64,000 nucleotides of DNA from Hirudinaria manillensis (lineage: Eukaryota; Annelida; Clitellata; Hirudinida; Hirudinidae): the NCBI GenBank assembly GCA_034509925.1, contig CM067531.1:284001-348000 (forward strand). The letters run 5' to 3'. A program made the position numbers and the translations under genes. A model generated the notes under the pieces. The model had not been told where the DNA came from. It ran no database searches and saw only the letters and a program-made list of their open reading frames with translations. Below, one piece after another: positions 61,088 to 64,000 of this stretch. The first letter of the stretch is position 1. Each line of letters opens with the position of its first letter.

Positions 61088-62945
61088 TCAAGTTGGTTTA
61101 CAGTATTTGATATTTGAGTAATAATTCAATGATTGATAAGGATCAGAGTTTGTTCGATCCTCTGCGTTCAGATGTGAATATTGGGAGTTTGCATTGGGAG
61201 ATATTTCAACAACAGATGGCAGGTTGTTGGGAATGTCAGTTCTGAAATTTAAATTGGTGTATACAAAATAACCTGAAAAACAATTCCAAACATTTTGATA
61301 AAATATTATTCATAACTTTTAAATTTACTGTTAATTAATATTAGTTATTTAACAATTTTGTATATAAAATAATTATTTTTATCGTTATGAATGTTAATAA
61401 TGGTAATGCAAATTAATTTTTGTTTAAAAATTATTTCATGTTAAATTCAATGAATTTTTTAACCTGTTCCTTTTTCTGAATATGATGAATAAAATGATTC
61501 CAATGATGACAACAGATGTCGTAATGACTGCCAATACGAGCATCACAAAGAATGCTTCGCCTGATTATTAAAATTATTTTCAATTATTTAACTGGTTATA
61601 ATGACAAATATTTTTATCCAATAGTAGAAAAATTCATTAAAACATCAAAAGTTTAACAATATTTTAATTTATTAATCACTTAAAATGTAATCATTTAAAA
61701 ATTGATGTAAAAATTGTTTACGTTTGTCTGTTGTTGCAGGACTTTCAGTTTCAGAGCGAGTAACACTTGCTTGTGTCTCACTATCATTTTCTAATTATTA
61801 AAAAAATTATTTTTAATGAATTAAATTTTAAAAATAACTTTATTTAAACTACCTTTCATGCAAATTTTTAGAAAGTTATGACTGATAGGAGCTATGAGCC
61901 ATTTGTGATATTCATAATCAATTTGGAACACGAAAGTGTTCTTTTTCTCGAGTGTCTTAGCAGAATTTGACAGGAAGTGCGTAAAATTGGCTTCTGCAAA
62001 ATTCTTAATCGATTACAAAATGATAAGGTAAAAATGATAAAAATACATCATAACAAAACACCAGTTTTTAAATTGATCAGTAACTAATATTAAGCAATTA
62101 TTTACTAATATCCATTATTAACTCGGTTCCTTATCCGAAAATTCCATCTCGAAATGATTTTAAATATTATTATCTTTTGATTTTCAAATGTAAAATCATT
62201 GTAATATAATGAATTATAATCATTAAGGTAGGAAAAGTAATTTCTTGATTTAAACACTATTTAAATGTTAGTGGAAAATGAAAATACAGAATAAACAACA
62301 TTATTGAAATTATTAAAAAATATTTTAAGAAATTAAAACATAATTTTTTTTATTTTTCCTACTTTTGTTTGCGTGATTCCAAGTACATTCAGTACCTCTT
62401 TCACATGAAATATTCAATGGAACAAAAAGTAGAGAGATTGCTTCTAATTTATTCCATTTTAACCAATAAATAAATTCATCAACTTCGTTTTTAACTTCTT
62501 GATCGTAAATCTCTAGAGTCCAATAACCATCAGGACATGGTTTTAAAAAAGTTAAAAAATTAGATATTTCTCCATTCCAAAAGTAACAATAACGTTCGTA
62601 ACATTTTGAACGTACTTCAACAGATTGAATGTTTGCAATCAAAACTGCTGAAATAAAAAATTTAATTTGAATTTCAATTAAGATAAAATTAGAATATAAT
62701 TGTAATATAATTATAATATAATTTTTAGCATTTGTTGTAAACACTCAAGCTATTTAAATGTAACTTAACAAAAAATCTAAAATATTTTCGAGCAATTTGT
62801 TTCTATCTTTTGAGGGTTATATATATTTTATAATTTTTTACATTTAGTTAACAATTAATTTTATTTTTAAATCAACAAGAAATTAATTTAAATTTATAAT
62901 TTACCAACCACAACTGAAGAATATCATCAACATCTTCTTGTACAT
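61088..62945 (-). CDS. G22 (type C'): divergent-CTLD receptor, sister of G19 with a different tail
   Basis: Six exons: 62945-62909, 62644-62363, 61993-61853, 61790-61722, 61560-61464, 61241-61088; 780 nt, 259 aa, frame intact. Signal peptide MYKKMLMIFFSCVLIANIQS. CTLD: KCYERYCYFWNG, GYWTLEIYDQEV, LFVPLNISC, CTWNHAN, closing LKICMK. Stem and TM (FFVMLVLAVITTSVVIIGII) closely match G19. The tail does not: it has SQYSHLN (strict ITIM), DPYQSL and YYSNIKYC, and lacks GPMGDVYAAV. ITIM-type signalling is likely, but wired differently from G19. Confidence 0.9.
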
Positions 62946-63430
62946 AATAATTTATTTTTATTCCACTTTATAATATTTTATAATTTCTGACCTCTCCTTA
63001 CCATCCTTCTAAGTTGGAATTAAACAATCGAACAACAACAGAGTTAATAACTTTATAGTAATAGTTAGTACTCAACATTATAATTGCACGAAACCAACCA
63101 AGTAATATCCATAATTGCTTCAAGTCCAAATGAGGAAGTCACAACAGAAGCTATTTTCACCACCATTTAAGGATGTTTTAGCTATAATTACCGAAAATTG
63201 CTATGAATTCATTTCAGAAATTGGATTTATTTATAATTAAGTTACAAAATATCTTTTACATTACAATTAAATTAAACAAAACATTATTTAAGTTATTTCT
63301 ATTTTCACCACCATTTAAGGATGTTTAAACAATAATTAACTTTTAATAATTGTTATTGGTCAATGGTAATACCAATCAATGCTAATAGCAAAAATGGAGA
63401 TAAATAGTAGACTGATACATAATTAATTAA
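62946..63430. other. G22 upstream region
   Basis: Contains the promoter-like block shared with G19 (62990-63270). A piece of that block, ending CACCACCATTTAAGGATGTT, is repeated at about 63304-63328. No gene. Confidence 0.55.
62990..63270 (-). promoter_or_regulatory. Putative G22 promoter block, duplicated upstream of G19
   Basis: Counterpart of 54470-54760. Similarity continues from the signal-peptide exon into upstream DNA, so the duplication carried regulatory sequence with it. Confidence 0.5.
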
Positions 63431-63432
63431 AA

Positions 63433-63832
63433 ATGATGGTGGAAAATGGTGAAAATATGGTGATGGTGGAAAATGGTGAAAATATGGTGATGGTGGAAAA
63501 TGGTGAAAATATGGTGATGGTGGAAAATGGTGAAAATATGGTGATGGTGAAAAATGGTGAAGATATGGTGATGGCGAAAAATGGTTAAAATATGGTGATG
63601 GTGAAAAAAGGTGAAAATATGGTGATGGTGGAAAATGGTGAAAAAAGGTGAAAATATGGTGATGGTGGAAAATGGTGAAAATATGGTGATGGTGGAAAAT
63701 GGTGAAAATATGGTGATGCTGAAAAATGGTGAAAATATGGTGATGGTGAAAAATGGTGAAAATATGGTGATGGTGGAAAATGGTGGAAAATGGTGAAAAT
63801 ATGGTGATGGAGAAAATATGATGAAAATAGAG
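63433..63832. repeat. 27-bp minisatellite
   Basis: About 15 copies of GGTGATGGTGGAAAATGGTG plus AAAATAT, with single-base variants and partial 12-15-bp units. The unit is a multiple of three, so long open frames result (His/Phe/Ile-rich on the minus strand); I do not regard them as genes. Confidence 0.93.
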
Positions 63833-63839
63833 TGATGGT

Positions 63840-64000
63840 CACAACCCCTAACCCTAAGCCTAACCCTGACACTAACCATAACCCTAACACTTACCCTAAC
63901 CCTAACCCTAACACTGACCTAATGCTAACTCTAAAAATGACCTTAACGCTAACCCTAACCCTGACACTAACCCTAACCCTAACACTTACCCTAACCCTAA
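63840..64000. repeat. Degenerate telomere-like (CCCTAA)n
   Basis: Runs of CCCTAA mixed with variants (CACTAA, CCCTGA, CACTTA, GCTAA) to the end of the window. The C-rich strand is on top at the right edge, the reverse of what a right-hand chromosome end would show. Confidence 0.9.

Noticed and set aside
63433..63832. CRISPR-like repeat array
   Set aside because: Units are contiguous with no unique spacers, and the genome is plainly eukaryotic.
63427..63890. Long His/Phe/Ile-rich open frames on the minus strand
   Set aside because: Products of a 27-bp minisatellite whose unit is a multiple of three; no start context, domain or splice signals.
63840..64000. True chromosome end
   Set aside because: C-rich strand orientation is wrong for a right-hand end and the repeats are degenerate; treated as interstitial or subtelomeric.
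1..64000. tRNA, rRNA, transposase or reverse-transcriptase genes
   Set aside because: Looked for cloverleaf boxes and polymerase or transposase motifs in the given frames; none found.

Overview
The window looks like nuclear DNA of an AT-rich invertebrate animal. Genes are split into short exons by small GT-AG introns (about 55-800 bp), (AAT)n microsatellites are common, and CCCTAA (TTAGGG-type) telomere-like repeats lie at the right edge. I cannot name the species. Telomere type and the neuropeptide-like gene point to an animal, but not to a phylum.

Almost everything is one gene family. I reconstructed 22 members or fragments by joining exons by reading phase (labelled G0-G8 and G10-G22), plus one unrelated secretory gene (G9). 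Most of the models that are complete from start to stop add up to an exact multiple of three over 4-8 exons. A typical member has a signal peptide, one or two C-type-lectin-like domains (CTLDs, often very divergent), a Ser/Thr or acidic stem, one transmembrane (TM) helix, and a tail with ITIM-like tyrosine motifs (YADL, YADI, YAEL, YANL, YAxV). These look like cell-surface receptors that would recruit SH2-domain phosphatases or kinases when their tyrosines are phosphorylated.

Layout. 0.8-11.5 kb: four minus-strand genes (G0 partial, G1 and G2 with two CTLDs each, G3 with its ectodomain not found). 12.2-28.1 kb: five plus-strand genes. G4 is a CTLD-PAN receptor with a short tail. G5-G8 are two-CTLD receptors in the order A-B-B'-A'. 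28.9-30.5 kb: G9, a neuropeptide-like precursor on the minus strand. 32.2-48.5 kb: minus-strand receptors and ectodomain-less TM/tail genes G10-G17. 49.2-51.9 kb: plus-strand G18, with almost no tail. 52.6-62.9 kb: minus-strand G19-G22 in the order C-D-D'-C', with a one-base frameshift in G19. 63.4-64.0 kb: a 27-bp minisatellite followed by degenerate telomeric repeats.

How they may work together (inference): long-tailed members look inhibitory (ITIM), G1 and G15 carry ITAM-like spacings, and G4 and G18 have short tails, with basic residues in or beside the G4 helix, as in activating receptors. Ectodomain and tail exons have been swapped between close paralogues. Together this resembles a fast-evolving paired-receptor or recognition complex. 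No ligand or function can be proved from sequence alone.
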